A DNA stretch of 64,000 nucleotides, taken from Geodermatophilus siccatus (lineage in GTDB: Bacteria > Actinomycetota > Actinomycetes > Mycobacteriales > Geodermatophilaceae). The notes below the pieces were generated by a model. The model was not told the DNA's origin and did no database searches. It saw only the letters and a list, made by a program, of their open reading frames with translations. Both the position numbers and the translations under genes were made by a program. The DNA lies in contig NZ_FNHE01000002.1 of the NCBI RefSeq assembly GCF_900103785.1, forward strand, positions 186,001 through 250,000, read 5' to 3'. Shown here piece after piece: positions 45,312-54,456 of this stretch. Within the stretch, counting starts at the first letter, position 1, and the number at the start of each line of letters is the position of its first letter.

Positions 45312-46238
45312 GTGACGACGATGCTGCTCGACGCCGCCTCCCTCTACTTCCGGGCCTTCTACGGGGTGCCGACCAGCGTCACGTCACCCGACGGGCGCCC
45401 GGTCAACGCGGTCCGCGGCTTCCTGGACATGACCGCCCGGCTGGTCACCGCCCACGCCCCCGACCGGCTCGTCGCCTGCTGGGACGACGACTGGCGCCCG
45501 GCCTTCCGCGTGCAGGCGCTGCCCTCCTACAAGGCGCACCGGCTCTCCCCCGACGGCGGCGAGGAGACCCCCGCGGAGCTCGGCCCGCAGGTGCCGGTGC
45601 TGGTCGAGGTGCTCGCCGCGGCGGGACTGGCGCGGGTCGGCGCCCCCGGCTACGAGGCCGACGACGTCATCGGCACGCTGGCCACCCGCGCCCGCGGCCC
45701 GGTCGACGTCGTCACCGGCGACCGCGACCTCTTCCAGCTGGTGGACGACGGGCGCGGGGTGCGCGTCCTCTACACCGCCCGCGGCATCACCGACCTCGAG
45801 CTGGTCGACGAGGCGGCGGTGACGGCGAAGTACGGCATCCCGGGGCGGGCCTACGCCGACTTCGCGGTGCTGCGCGGCGACCCCAGCGACGGGCTGCCCG
45901 GGGTGGCCGGCATCGGCGCCAAGACCGCGGCGGCGCTGATCACCGAGTTCGGTGACCTGGCCGGCATCCGGGCGGCCGCCGCGCGGACCGTCGTGCCCGA
46001 GCCGCCGCTCACCGCCGCCGTCCTCAGGAAGCTGCACGCCGGCGCGGACTACCTCGACGCCGCCCCGGTGGTCGTGGCCGTCGCCCGCGACGTCGACCTG
46101 CCCGCGGTGGAGGGCACGCTCCCCCGCCGTCCGGCCGACCCCGACGCGCTGGCGGCACTGGCCGCCGCGCACGGCATCGAGTCCTCGCTGCGGCGGCTCG
46201 GTGCGGCGCTGGGCTGGCCGCAGGACGCCATGGCCTGA
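45312..46238 (+). CDS. 5'-3' exonuclease (PolA N-terminal-like)
   Basis: The 308-residue FEN-type nuclease has LLDAASLYFRAFYGVPTS, the acidic cluster YEADDVIGTLA, VVTGDRDLFQLV and the helix-hairpin-helix GDPSDGLPGVAGIGAKTAAALI, all with intact aspartates. It acts on flaps and 5' ends in repair or replication. It stands alone, without the polymerase domain, as in Rv2090. The start is GTG 45312, with an ATG three codons later; the -10 box upstream fits the GTG. Confidence 0.92.
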   Translation: MTTMLLDAASLYFRAFYGVPTSVTSPDGRPVNAVRGFLDMTARLVTAHAPDRLVACWDDDWRPAFRVQALPSYKAHRLSPDGGEETPAELGPQVPVLVEVLAAAGLARVGAPGYEADDVIGTLATRARGPVDVVTGDRDLFQLVDDGRGVRVLYTARGITDLELVDEAAVTAKYGIPGRAYADFAVLRGDPSDGLPGVAGIGAKTAAALITEFGDLAGIRAAAARTVVPEPPLTAAVLRKLHAGADYLDAAPVVVAVARDVDLPAVEGTLPRRPADPDALAALAAAHGIESSLRRLGAALGWPQDAMA

Positions 46239-46257
46239 CCCGCCCGCCCCGGAGCCC

Positions 46258-46851
46258 TCAGACCTCTTCCCACGTGTAGGAGGCGTCGGTCTCGTCGATG
46301 ATGACGATGCGGAGGGTGACCTCCTCGCCGTCGGCCGTGGTGCCGGTGCACTCGTAGTCGGAGCCCTGCTCGACCTGCATCTCGTCGTCGCAGGTCAGGT
46401 CGATCGCCACGCCCTCCCGCTCCTCGAACTGGGCGGCGACGTCGGCCTCGACCCGCTCGGGGTCGAGCACGGTGTCGGCGAAGAGGCGGGCGAACACCAC
46501 GGCGAGCAGCAGCAGGACCGCCGGGACGACGATGCCGGCGACCAGCCCCCTGCGTGACCGGCGCGGCGGAGCAGGCGGCGGCCCGTACGGCGGCTGGCCG
46601 TACGGGGGCTGCCCCGTCCAGTAGGGCGGCTGGCCGGCGGCCGGCTGCCCACCCCAGGGCTGCCCGTACTGCGGGGACGGCGGGCCGTGGACCGGCTGCC
46701 CGTACGGCGGCTGGCCGCCGTACGGGCCGGGCGGTCCCCAGGGCCCGGGCTGCTGCGGCCCGGGCTGCTGGGGCCATTGCTGCGGCGGCCACGGCTGCGG
46801 CGGCCGGCCCGGCTCACCGGGCGGCGGGCCGCCGTGCGGGGGGTTGGTCAT
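46258..46851 (-). CDS. DUF4333 membrane-anchored protein with Pro/Gln-rich N-terminus
   Basis: The 197-residue protein begins with a long [21 protein letters not shown]-like tail (about residues 1-100), one membrane helix ([23 protein letters not shown]) and an extracytoplasmic DUF4333 domain with a Cys pair (DLTCDD and YECTG). Function is unknown; such tails are flexible cytoplasmic extensions. It corresponds by position to Rv2091c between exonuclease and helY. ATG 46851 is 28 bases beyond the helY stop. Confidence 0.8.
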   Translation of the reverse strand: MTNPPHGGPPPGEPGRPPQPWPPQQWPQQPGPQQPGPWGPPGPYGGQPPYGQPVHGPPSPQYGQPWGGQPAAGQPPYWTGQPPYGQPPYGPPPAPPRRSRRGLVAGIVVPAVLLLLAVVFARLFADTVLDPERVEADVAAQFEEREGVAIDLTCDDEMQVEQGSDYECTGTTADGEEVTLRIVIIDETDASYTWEEV

Positions 46852-46879
46852 CGTCGACAGATCCTGCCCCACCCACGGC

Positions 46880-49735
46880 TCAGCCGCCGACCGCCACGGC
46901 GACCACACCGCGCCGCACCCGCTCCACCGCGGTCCGGGCCGTGACCGCGAGTGTCGTGTCCGCGACCTTGGCCAGCTGGTCGAGCAGGTCCAGCAGCTGG
47001 CGGGCCCAGCGCACGAAGTCCCCGCCGGAGAGCTCCGTGCCGGCCTGCTCGGCACCGGCCAGGACCCGGTCGAGGCTCTGCCCGTCGGCCCAGCGGTAGG
47101 CCGCCCAGGCGAAGCCGAGGTCCAGGTCGCGGGTCGCCGGGACGCCGTGGTCGAGCTCGACGTCCTGCAGCCGCGCGCGGATCCGGCGCATCTCCGCGAT
47201 CGCCGCGGCCACCTTGCCGGCCGGGACCGCCGGCTGGCCGGGCATCTCGCGGCGGGCCTCGAACACCAGCGTCGAGACCGCGGCGGCCAGCTCGGCCGGG
47301 GTGAGCCCGCGCCACACGCCCGAGCGCAGGCACTCGGCGACGAGCAGGTCGGCCTCCGACCAGACGCGCGCCAGCCGGCGGCCGTCGTCGGTCACCACCG
47401 GGGTGACGTCGGCGATCTCGTGGTCCACCGGGTCCTGCCCCTCCACCACGGGCGGCGCCGCCGGGTCGGGGACCAGGTAGCCCAGCTCCTCCAGGACGTC
47501 GCAGGTGCGGTCGAACTGGCGGGTCAGCGAGCCGGTGCGCTCGGCCATCCGCCGGTGGGTGGCCTCGGCCTCCCGGGTCGCCCGCAGCCAGAGCTCGGCC
47601 GCCCGCACCCGCTCCTCCCGGTCGGGCAGGGCGTGCACCGGGTGGGCGCGCAACGCCCGGCGCAGGTCGTGCAGCACCGGGTCGTCCGCGGCCGCGGAGC
47701 GCTGCTTGACCCGCCGCGCGCCCAGGTCGTGCTCGACCCGCGCGTTGCGCAGCGTGGCGGCCATGTCCCGGCGGGCGTGCGGGCTGCGGTGGTTGAAGTT
47801 CCTGGGCACCCGCACCCGGGCCAGGGCGGTCACCGGCGTCGGGAAGTCCACGCTGCCCAGGCGCCCGGCCCACTTGTCCTCGGTGAGCACCAGGGGGCGC
47901 GGCTCGGTCAGGTCGGTCACCCCCGGGTCGAGGACGACGGCCAGCCCCTGCCGCCGTCCCGACGGCACCCGGATGACGTCGCCGGGCCGCAGCGCGGCGA
48001 GCGCCTCGGAGGCCTCCATCCGGCGCTTGGCCGCCGAGTCGCGGGAGAGCTCCTTCTCCCGGTCGGCGATCTCCTGGCGCAGCCGCGCGTACCCGGCGAC
48101 GTCCCCGCCCTCGGAGTGCATCTCCGCGGCCCACCGCTCGGCGTCCCGCTCGTGCCGGGCCGCGGACCGGGCCAGCCCCACGACCGACCGGTCGGCCTGG
48201 AACTGGGCGAACGAGGAGGCCAGCAGCTCGCGGGCGCGGGCCCGGCCGAAGGAGCTGACCAGGTTGACGGCCATGTTGTAGCTGGGCCGGAAGCTGGACC
48301 GCAGCGGGTAGGTGCGGGTGCTGGCCAGCCCGGCGACGACCGAGGGGTCCATACCCGGCGCCCAGACGACGACGGCGTGCCCCTCGACGTCGATGCCGCG
48401 GCGGCCGGCCCGGCCGGTGAGCTGGGTGTACTCCCCCGGCGTCACGTCGACGTGCGCCTCGCCGTTCCACTTGACCAGCCGCTCCAGGACGACGGTGCGC
48501 GCCGGCATGTTGATGCCCAGGGCGAGGGTCTCGGTGGCGAACACGGCCTTGACCAGGCCGCGGACGAAGCACTCCTCGACGGTCTCCTTGAACGCCGGGA
48601 CCAGGCCGGCGTGGTGCGCGGCGATCCCGGCCAGCAGCCCCTCGCGCCACTCCCAGAACCCCAGGACGTGCAGGTCCTCCTCCGGCAGCGACCCGGTGCG
48701 CTCGTCGACGATCGCGGCGATCTCGGCGCGCTCGTGCTCGTCGGTGAGCCGCAACCCGGAGCGCAGGCACTGGTCGACGGCGGCGTCGCAGCCGTTGCGG
48801 CTGAACACGAAGGTGATCGCCGGCAGCAGCCCGGAGCGGTCCAGCCGCTCGATGACGTCGGGCCGGGCCGGCGGGCGGTAGCGCGGCTTGTGCCAGTCCC
48901 GCTCGCGGCGCGCGCCCCCGTTGCCGCCGCCCCAGGTGTCCAGCCGGCGCTCGTACTCGCGCACGTAGCGGACCAGCTCCGGGTCGACGACGCTGGCGCC
49001 GCGCTCCCGGGTGGACAGCCCCCGCGGGTCGTCGCCCTGCTCGGCGGCGTGCGCGGCCGGGCGCAGGCTGAACAGGTCGAACACCCGGTTGCCGACCAGC
49101 ATGTGCTGCCACAGCGGGATGGGCCGCACCTCGCTGACGACGACCTTGGTGTGGCCGCGGACGGTGACCAGCCAGTCCGCGAACTCCTCGGCGTTGCTGA
49201 CCGTGGCCGACAGCGACACCAGCGTCACCGACTGCGGGAGGTGGATGATCACCTCCTCCCACACCGCGCCGCGGAAGCGGTCGGCGAGGTAGTGCACCTC
49301 GTCCATGACCACGTAGCCCAGGCCGTCGATCGCCGGGGACTCCGCGTAGAGCATGTTGCGCAGCACCTCGGTGGTCATCACCACCACGGGCGCGTCGCCG
49401 TTGACCGCGTTGTCACCGGTCAGCAGGCCGACCCGGTCGGCGCCGTAGCGGTCGACCAGGTCGTTGTACTTCTGGTTGGACAGCGCCTTGATCGGCGTCG
49501 TGTAGAAGGCCTTGCGCCCCTCGGCCAGCGCCTTGTGGACGGCGAACTCCCCCACCACCGTCTTGCCGGCACCGGTCGGCGCGCAGACGAGGACGCCCGC
49601 GCCCTCGTCGAGGGCCTCGCAGGCCTCCACCTGGAACGGGTCGAGGGAGAAGCCGAGCTCCGCGGTGAAGTCGGCCAGTGCAGGGTGGGCACCGCGCCGC
49701 CGGGCAGCCGCGTACCGCTCAGCGGGGCTGGACAT
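46880..49735 (-). CDS. helY: Ski2/Mtr4-type DEVH-box RNA helicase HelY
   Basis: The 951-residue protein has Walker [14 protein letters not shown] (about residues 51-63), DEVH in [15 protein letters not shown], and the helicase C core with [45 protein letters not shown]-like C-terminal region ends in [36 protein letters not shown]. It unwinds RNA duplexes, probably in mRNA decay. By order it matches Rv2092c, followed by the Tat and Paf genes upstream on the - strand. Confidence 0.93.
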   Translation of the reverse strand: MSSPAERYAAARRRGAHPALADFTAELGFSLDPFQVEACEALDEGAGVLVCAPTGAGKTVVGEFAVHKALAEGRKAFYTTPIKALSNQKYNDLVDRYGADRVGLLTGDNAVNGDAPVVVMTTEVLRNMLYAESPAIDGLGYVVMDEVHYLADRFRGAVWEEVIIHLPQSVTLVSLSATVSNAEEFADWLVTVRGHTKVVVSEVRPIPLWQHMLVGNRVFDLFSLRPAAHAAEQGDDPRGLSTRERGASVVDPELVRYVREYERRLDTWGGGNGGARRERDWHKPRYRPPARPDVIERLDRSGLLPAITFVFSRNGCDAAVDQCLRSGLRLTDEHERAEIAAIVDERTGSLPEEDLHVLGFWEWREGLLAGIAAHHAGLVPAFKETVEECFVRGLVKAVFATETLALGINMPARTVVLERLVKWNGEAHVDVTPGEYTQLTGRAGRRGIDVEGHAVVVWAPGMDPSVVAGLASTRTYPLRSSFRPSYNMAVNLVSSFGRARARELLASSFAQFQADRSVVGLARSAARHERDAERWAAEMHSEGGDVAGYARLRQEIADREKELSRDSAAKRRMEASEALAALRPGDVIRVPSGRRQGLAVVLDPGVTDLTEPRPLVLTEDKWAGRLGSVDFPTPVTALARVRVPRNFNHRSPHARRDMAATLRNARVEHDLGARRVKQRSAAADDPVLHDLRRALRAHPVHALPDREERVRAAELWLRATREAEATHRRMAERTGSLTRQFDRTCDVLEELGYLVPDPAAPPVVEGQDPVDHEIADVTPVVTDDGRRLARVWSEADLLVAECLRSGVWRGLTPAELAAAVSTLVFEARREMPGQPAVPAGKVAAAIAEMRRIRARLQDVELDHGVPATRDLDLGFAWAAYRWADGQSLDRVLAGAEQAGTELSGGDFVRWARQLLDLLDQLAKVADTTLAVTARTAVERVRRGVVAVAVGG

Positions 49736-49792
49736 GCCTCCACGTTAGGCGCGTCTCCTCTCCTCGGCGCGGCCGACCCCGTCGGCGCGGGC

Positions 49793-49806
49793 GTTGGGGA
49801 TAACGG
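49793..49806 (-). repeat. dif-directed motif CCGTTATCCCCAAC, copy 8
   Basis: Exact copy on the - strand, 21.4 kb right of dif, the outermost right copy and nearly the mirror distance of copy 1. Confidence 0.75.
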
Positions 49807-49831
49807 TGGACCTGGCCCCGGCGCCCGGTGA

Positions 49832-50130
49832 TCAGCGCGGCTGGTCGCCGCGGGTCGTCGTCGGGGACCCGGCCCAGCGGCCGGTGCCCACCACCGACAG
49901 CGCGCCGGGCACGCGGACGCCGGCGGCCGGCAGCGGCGCGACCGGCTCCCCGTCGGCGTAGACGCGCAGTCCCTCCCCGGCCGGCTCCACCCGGCGGGCC
50001 CGGCGGCGCGCAGCACCTCGAGCACCGCACCGCCGGCGGCCCGGGCCCGTCCACGCCCCGACGCCGGGCTCACCAGGTCGGCGACCTCGGCGGCGGGCAA
50101 GCGGGTCCTCCGGAGGTCGGGGGCGGAGCG
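49832..50130 (-). pseudogene. Frameshifted remnant of a lipid/diacylglycerol kinase
   Basis: The - strand ends with EPAGEGLRVYADGEPVAPLP followed by VRVPGALSVVG, which resembles the C-terminus of DgkB/YegS-type lipid kinases. The upstream part, ADLVSPASGRGRARAAGGAVLEVLRA, is in another frame and no catalytic domain precedes it. This is probably what remains after a deletion and a frameshift. It could also be a chance resemblance in GC-rich sequence, so confidence is moderate. Confidence 0.4.
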
Positions 50131-50332
50131 CCCGGACCCTGCGACCCCCGGCCCGCGACCGAGGTAGGACCCCGGCGCGACCCGGGGATGGACTTTGTCG
50201 CCGAACCCGCCCGGCAGGCGGGTCCCGGCCGTGGCACCTAGATCACGAAGAGGTCACGACGGGGTGTATCCGCTGGTCAGCGCGGCATCCTGACCCGCAC
50301 TCGTGATCACCGTCCCAGCCTCAGGAGGAGTC

Positions 50333-51718
50333 ATGCGCGTCGTCGTCACCGGTGCCGGGGTCGCGGGGGCCACCGCTGCCCTCGCCCTCGCCCGCCAGGG
50401 TCACCGCGTGCAGGTCCTCGACCGGGACGACGGGCCACGACCGGCCGCGGTCGCCGACGCCGCGGCCTGGGAGCGTCGCGGCGTGGCCCACTTCGGCCAG
50501 CCGCACGCCCTCCTCGCCCGGCTGCACGCGGAGCTGGCCGCCGGGCTGCCGGACGTGCTCGAGGCGCTGCGCGCGCTCGGCGTCCCCGAGGTGCCGCTGC
50601 CCGACGGGCTGCGGACCGTGTGGTGCCGGCGCAGCACCCTGGAGTGGGTCCTCCGCCGCACCCTCGAGGCGGAGCCCGGCGTGCGGGTGCGGACGGCGGC
50701 GGTGGCGGGGGTGGAGACAGCCGGTGGAGCGGTGCGCGGGGTCCGGCTGGCCGACGGCGCCGTCGTCCCCGCCGAGCTGGTGGTCGACGCCTCCGGCCGC
50801 CGCGGGCGGCTGTCCGCGCCGTGGCTGCGGGTCGTGGCCGACGAGCCTGCGGAGGAGGTCTACACGTCGCGCCGGTACCGGCTCCTGCCCGGGGCCCACC
50901 CCGGCCCGGTCAACCGCGGGGTCATCTCGGTCGCGGAGGGCGACGGGTACGCCGTGCTGGTCTTCCCGCACGACGCGGGCACGTTCTCGGTGAGCGTCAC
51001 CCGGCTCCCCGACGACGCCGAGCTGGGCGCGGTGCGCGAGCTCGGTTCCTTCGAGGCCGCCGTCCGCGCCGTGCCCCTGGCCGCCGTGTGGACCGATCCG
51101 GACCGCGCCCGGCCGGAGTCGGGGGTCATGGTCATGGGCGGGCTGCGCAACACCTTCCGGACGCTCGACGACGCGGCGCCGCTGGGCCTGCACCCGCTCG
51201 GCGACGCGGTCTGCACCACGAACCCGCACTTCGGCCGCGGCTGCGCGCTCGCCGTGGCGCACGCGCTGCGGCTGGCCGGCGCCGTCGCGGCCGCACCGGA
51301 CGACGCCCGGGCGTGGCGCACCGGGGTGGAGGCGTGGGAGCACGGCGAGCTGCGTGCCTGGTTCGAGGACGCCCGGGCCATCGACCGCGCCCGCGCCGCC
51401 GTGTGGCGGGCCGTCCGGGACGGCCGCTCCCCCGCCGTGGAGGGCGCGCCGGGCGGTGGGCTGCCCACCCTGCTGGTGCTGGCCGCGGCCGCCGCCGACC
51501 CACTCGTCGGCCGGGCGGTGCTGCGGCACATGCACATGGCCGACCCGCCCGCGGCGCTGGAGGCGGTGCACCCGCGGGTCGCCGCGCTGCTGGCCGCCGG
51601 CTGGGCGCCCGGTCGTCCCACGCCGGGGGTGCCCGGGCCGACGGCGGGGTTCGCGGCACCCCCGCGCAGCCGGCTGGTGGAGCACCTCACGGCGGTCGCG
51701 GCCGCGCAGCCGGCCTGA
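50333..51718 (+). CDS. FAD-dependent oxidoreductase, function unknown
   Basis: The 461-residue protein has an N-terminal Rossmann fold, VVVTGAGVAGATAALALARQGHRVQVLDRD, with GxGxxG at about residues 7-12. Further FAD segments are WVLRRTLEAEPGVRVRTAAVAGV, AELVVDASGRRG and GLHPLGDAVCTTNPHFGRGCALAVAHALRLA. The fold is that of halogenase/geranylgeranyl-reductase-like flavoproteins, but the Lys of tryptophan halogenases is not seen. Its substrate is unknown. AGGAGGAG lies just before ATG 50333. It is a lone + strand gene. Confidence 0.85.
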   Translation: MRVVVTGAGVAGATAALALARQGHRVQVLDRDDGPRPAAVADAAAWERRGVAHFGQPHALLARLHAELAAGLPDVLEALRALGVPEVPLPDGLRTVWCRRSTLEWVLRRTLEAEPGVRVRTAAVAGVETAGGAVRGVRLADGAVVPAELVVDASGRRGRLSAPWLRVVADEPAEEVYTSRRYRLLPGAHPGPVNRGVISVAEGDGYAVLVFPHDAGTFSVSVTRLPDDAELGAVRELGSFEAAVRAVPLAAVWTDPDRARPESGVMVMGGLRNTFRTLDDAAPLGLHPLGDAVCTTNPHFGRGCALAVAHALRLAGAVAAAPDDARAWRTGVEAWEHGELRAWFEDARAIDRARAAVWRAVRDGRSPAVEGAPGGGLPTLLVLAAAAADPLVGRAVLRHMHMADPPAALEAVHPRVAALLAAGWAPGRPTPGVPGPTAGFAAPPRSRLVEHLTAVAAAQPA

Positions 51719-51767
51719 CGCCGGCGCCGGCCCCCGTGCAGGGGCCCGCCGCGGCCCGGGCCGGCTC

Positions 51768-51821
51768 GGCCCCGTCCAGAGGCTCGCCCCGAGCGTGCGA
51801 GGAGTGGGAGGGACGGGGTCC
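51768..51821 (-). repeat. GC-rich extragenic palindrome, copy e
   Basis: GGCCCCGTCC (51768-51777) pairs with GGACGGGGTCC (51811-51821); the core is in inverted orientation. It sits between convergent gene ends. Confidence 0.7.
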
Positions 51822-51840
51822 TTCCCGGTGGGGTCCTCTC

Positions 51841-52827
51841 TCAGCCGCGCGAGCGCGCCGGGCCGTCCAGCGGCGCGGCGTCGTCCTCCCGCCGGAGGTC
51901 GTCGTAGGGGGCCGGCTGCCCGTCCAGCGCCGACGGCGTCGCGTCCAGCGCCGACGGCGCGGCGTCCAGCGGCGAGGCCTCGTCGTCGGAGAGGTCGTGG
52001 AAGTGCTGCACGGCGTCCCGCTTGGCCCGGCGCCGGTCGACGAACCGGGCCACCTGGATGGCCAGCTCGAACAGCACGATCATCGGCCCGGCCATGAGCA
52101 GCATGGTGAACGGGTCCTGCGTCGGGGTGACGAACGCGGCGAACACGATGGTCAGGAAGAAGATCCACCGCCGGGCGCCGCGCAGCACCTGGTAGGAAAG
52201 GACGCCGACCAGGTTGAGCGCCACCGCCACCAGCGGCACCTCGAAGCTCACCCCGAACGCCACCAGCAGCGAGAGCATGAAGCCGATGTAGTCCGGGGCG
52301 GTCAGCGCGATGACCGTGCCCTCGCCGGCCAGCCCGAGCAGCAGCTCGAGGCCGGCCGACAGGGAGACGTAGGCCAGCACCGCGCCGAGGGCGAACAGCG
52401 TGGTGGAGACGGCGACGAAACCGAAGCCGTAGCGCTTCTCGTTGCGCTTGAGCCCCGGGGTGATGAACGCCCACAGCTGGTAGAGCCAGATCGGCGCGGA
52501 CAGCACGGCGCCGGCCAGCAGGCTGACCTTGAGCCGGATGAAGACGCCGCCGAACACGTCGGTGATCAGCAGTCCGCAGCCGCCGTCGGCCGACCCGCCG
52601 TAGCGCAGCTCGGCCGGCAGTCCGCAGTAGGGCGCCCGGATGAAGTCGCCGAGGCCGTGCTCGTACCACCAGAACGCGACGGCCGTGGCGACCAGCAACG
52701 CGAGCAGCGCCTTGGCGACCCGGTTGCGCAGCTCGGTGAGGTGCGCGACCAGCGTCATCGTCGCCGCGGGGTCCCGAGGGGGACGGCGGCGCCGGCGCAG
52801 GCCGGACCGGCGGGCGGGGTCGCTCAT
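51841..52827 (-). CDS. tatC: Twin-arginine translocase subunit TatC
   Basis: The 328-residue protein has six membrane helices and the TatC signature (MTLVAHLTELRNRVAKALLALL, QLWAFITPGLKRNEKRYGFGFV, GVSFEVPLVAVALNLVGV). It receives folded, RR-signal precursors and works with TatA downstream of it in the operon order tatA-tatC. A disordered acidic C-terminal tail of about 70 residues includes short repeats of SALDATPSALDGQP type. ATG 52827 is 20 bases after the tatA stop. Confidence 0.96.
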   Translation of the reverse strand: MSDPARRSGLRRRRRPPRDPAATMTLVAHLTELRNRVAKALLALLVATAVAFWWYEHGLGDFIRAPYCGLPAELRYGGSADGGCGLLITDVFGGVFIRLKVSLLAGAVLSAPIWLYQLWAFITPGLKRNEKRYGFGFVAVSTTLFALGAVLAYVSLSAGLELLLGLAGEGTVIALTAPDYIGFMLSLLVAFGVSFEVPLVAVALNLVGVLSYQVLRGARRWIFFLTIVFAAFVTPTQDPFTMLLMAGPMIVLFELAIQVARFVDRRRAKRDAVQHFHDLSDDEASPLDAAPSALDATPSALDGQPAPYDDLRREDDAAPLDGPARSRG

Positions 52828-52847
52828 GGTGGTGCCGGGGAGAGGGG

Positions 52848-53174
52848 TCAGCGGGTGCGGTCGGCCGGGCCGGCCTGCGTGGCGCGTGCCCGCAGCTCGG
52901 CCGCCCGGGCCTCCGCGGCCCGCGCCTCGGCCTCGAGGGCCTCACGCTCGCGGTCGGCCGCGGTCGCCGGCGGGAGGACCTCACCGCGCACCGGGGAGGT
53001 CTTCGCGGCGTCCTTGGTGCGGACGTCGTCGTCCTTCATGCCCTTCATCTCGCCCTTGAAGATGCGCAGCGAGCGGCCCAGCGAGCGCGAGGCGTCCGGC
53101 AGCTTCTTGTAACCGAACAGCAGCAGGATGGCCAGGATGATCAGGCCGATCTCCATGGGGCCGAGTCCGGCCAT
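52848..53174 (-). CDS. tatA: Twin-arginine translocase subunit TatA
   Basis: The 108-residue protein has the TatA hallmark: a short N-terminal helix (MEIGLIILAILLLFGYKKLPDASRSLGRSLRIFKGEMKG) with an amphipathic helix and FGYKKLP hinge, then a charged soluble tail. It oligomerises to form the translocation path with TatC. It is transcribed before tatC on the - strand. Confidence 0.95.
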   Translation of the reverse strand: MAGLGPMEIGLIILAILLLFGYKKLPDASRSLGRSLRIFKGEMKGMKDDDVRTKDAAKTSPVRGEVLPPATAADREREALEAEARAAEARAAELRARATQAGPADRTR

Positions 53175-53255
53175 GTCGTCCTCCAGGTCAGCGGGTGGCG
53201 TCGTCGATGCTACGTGCCCGCGGGCGTCCTGCCGCCCCCGAAACGGGGGGTGGGG

Positions 53256-53450
53256 TCAGGACGGCCGCTGGATCTCCGCCGCGCGCGCGGCCGTCTGCTG
53301 CGCCTCGGTGAGCAGCGGCCGGACCTCCCGCTCGAACGCCGCGACCTCCCGCCGCAGCCGGCCGGCCGCGCCGAGCACCCCGTACGCCAGCGCGCCCAGC
53401 ACGACGACGGCCAGGACGGCGACGGCGATCCACACGACGGTCAGCAGCAC
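53256..53450 (-). CDS. Small single-helix membrane protein between pafC and tatA
   Basis: This 64-residue product has a membrane helix (VVWIAVAVLAVVVLGALAYGVLG) followed by an amphipathic charged segment (RLRREVAAFEREVRPLLTEAQQTAARAAEIQ). GTG 53450 is chosen because TAGGGT (53463-53458 on the - strand) lies 7 bases upstream, as in leaderless genes here. The -10 overlaps the pafC stop. No family is recognised; DUF948-like proteins look similar. It could anchor or regulate envelope factors. Confidence 0.65.
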   Translation of the reverse strand: MLLTVVWIAVAVLAVVVLGALAYGVLGAAGRLRREVAAFEREVRPLLTEAQQTAARAAEIQRPS

Positions 53451-53460
53451 GGGCCCGACC

Positions 53461-54456
53461 CTAGTCGCCGGAGCTGGAGGGCAGCTGCCCCTCGGCTGCG
53501 TAGCGGCGGAGCGCGGCCCGGGCGTCGGCGGCGACGGCCGCGGCCAGCTCGGCCGGCTCGTCGACGGTGGCGGCCCCGCCGAGGGAGGCCACCAGCCGCC
53601 GCGCCCACGCCACGTCGGCGGTGCGCAGGGCGACCGCGAGACCGCCGGGCGGGTCCTGCACCTCGCGCACGTCCTCGACCGGGTAGTACTCGGCCACCCA
53701 GCGGGCGGTGCGGGCCAGGCGCAGCCGCACCACCGGCGAGCCCGGCTCGGGCTGGTAGAGCCCGGCGTCCACGTCGCGCAGCGGCACCCCCGGTGGCGGC
53801 GCCGACGGCTCGTCGAGGACCTCGACGTCGTCGATCCGGTCCAGCCGGAACAGCCGGACGCCGCCGACCTCCCGGGACCAGGCCTCCAGGTACCAGCGGC
53901 CGTCGACCAGCAGCAGCCGCAGCGGGTCGACGGTGCGCTCGGTGCGCTCGTCGCGGGTGGGCACGTAGTAGTGCAGGTGCAGCGCCCGCTTGCGCTCCAG
54001 CCCCTCGCGGACGACGGCGAGCGCCTGCTCCTGCGCGTCGACCGACAACGCCACCGGCGTGACCCGCTCACCGGCGTGCCCGGCGGCGGCCGACACCTTG
54101 GCCAGCGCGCGGCTGACCGCCTCCCGCTCGGCCAGGCCGGGCAGCTCGAGCAGGGTCCGCAGCGCGACGACGAGCGCGACGGCCTCGTCGGTGGTCAGCC
54201 GCAGCGGGCGGACCATGCCGGCGGTGAAGGTGACCCGCACCCGGTCGCCCTCGAAGGCCAGGTCGATGAGGTCCCCGGGCCCGTAGCCGGGCAGGCCGCA
54301 CATCCACAGCAGCTCCATGTCGCGGCGCAGCTGCCGCTCCGGGACGCCGAAGTCGCGGGCCACCTCGGCCAGCGGCACCCCCTCGGGGCGCGCGGTGAGG
54401 TACGGGACCAGCGAGAGCAGCCGGGTCATCCGCTCGGTGGTCGTGGGAGCGCTCAC
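53461..54456 (-). CDS. pafC: WYL-domain transcription factor PafC
   Basis: The 331-residue protein has an N-terminal winged helix (TERMTRLLSLVPYLTARPEGVPLAEVARDFGVPERQLRRDMELLWMCG) and a central WYL domain (VDPLRLLLVDGRWYLEAWSREVGGVRLFRLDRIDDVEVL). It forms a heterodimer with PafB that activates DNA-damage genes independently of LexA. GTG 54456 overlaps the pafB stop by 4 bases, so the two are made together. Confidence 0.95.
   Translation of the reverse strand: MSAPTTTERMTRLLSLVPYLTARPEGVPLAEVARDFGVPERQLRRDMELLWMCGLPGYGPGDLIDLAFEGDRVRVTFTAGMVRPLRLTTDEAVALVVALRTLLELPGLAEREAVSRALAKVSAAAGHAGERVTPVALSVDAQEQALAVVREGLERKRALHLHYYVPTRDERTERTVDPLRLLLVDGRWYLEAWSREVGGVRLFRLDRIDDVEVLDEPSAPPPGVPLRDVDAGLYQPEPGSPVVRLRLARTARWVAEYYPVEDVREVQDPPGGLAVALRTADVAWARRLVASLGGAATVDEPAELAAAVAADARAALRRYAAEGQLPSSSGD

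Noticed and set aside
7957-49806. TTATCCCCA considered as DnaA boxes
   Set aside because: It differs by one base from the E. coli DnaA box TTATCCACA, but the sites are spread singly around the terminus, are polar and share extra flanking bases, which does not fit an origin.
7957-49806. Reverse motif GTTGGGGATAACGG considered as a promoter -10 region
   Set aside because: It would drive transcription away from dif, against the gene and fork direction, and most copies are not followed by a gene start; only the 41223 copy is near one.
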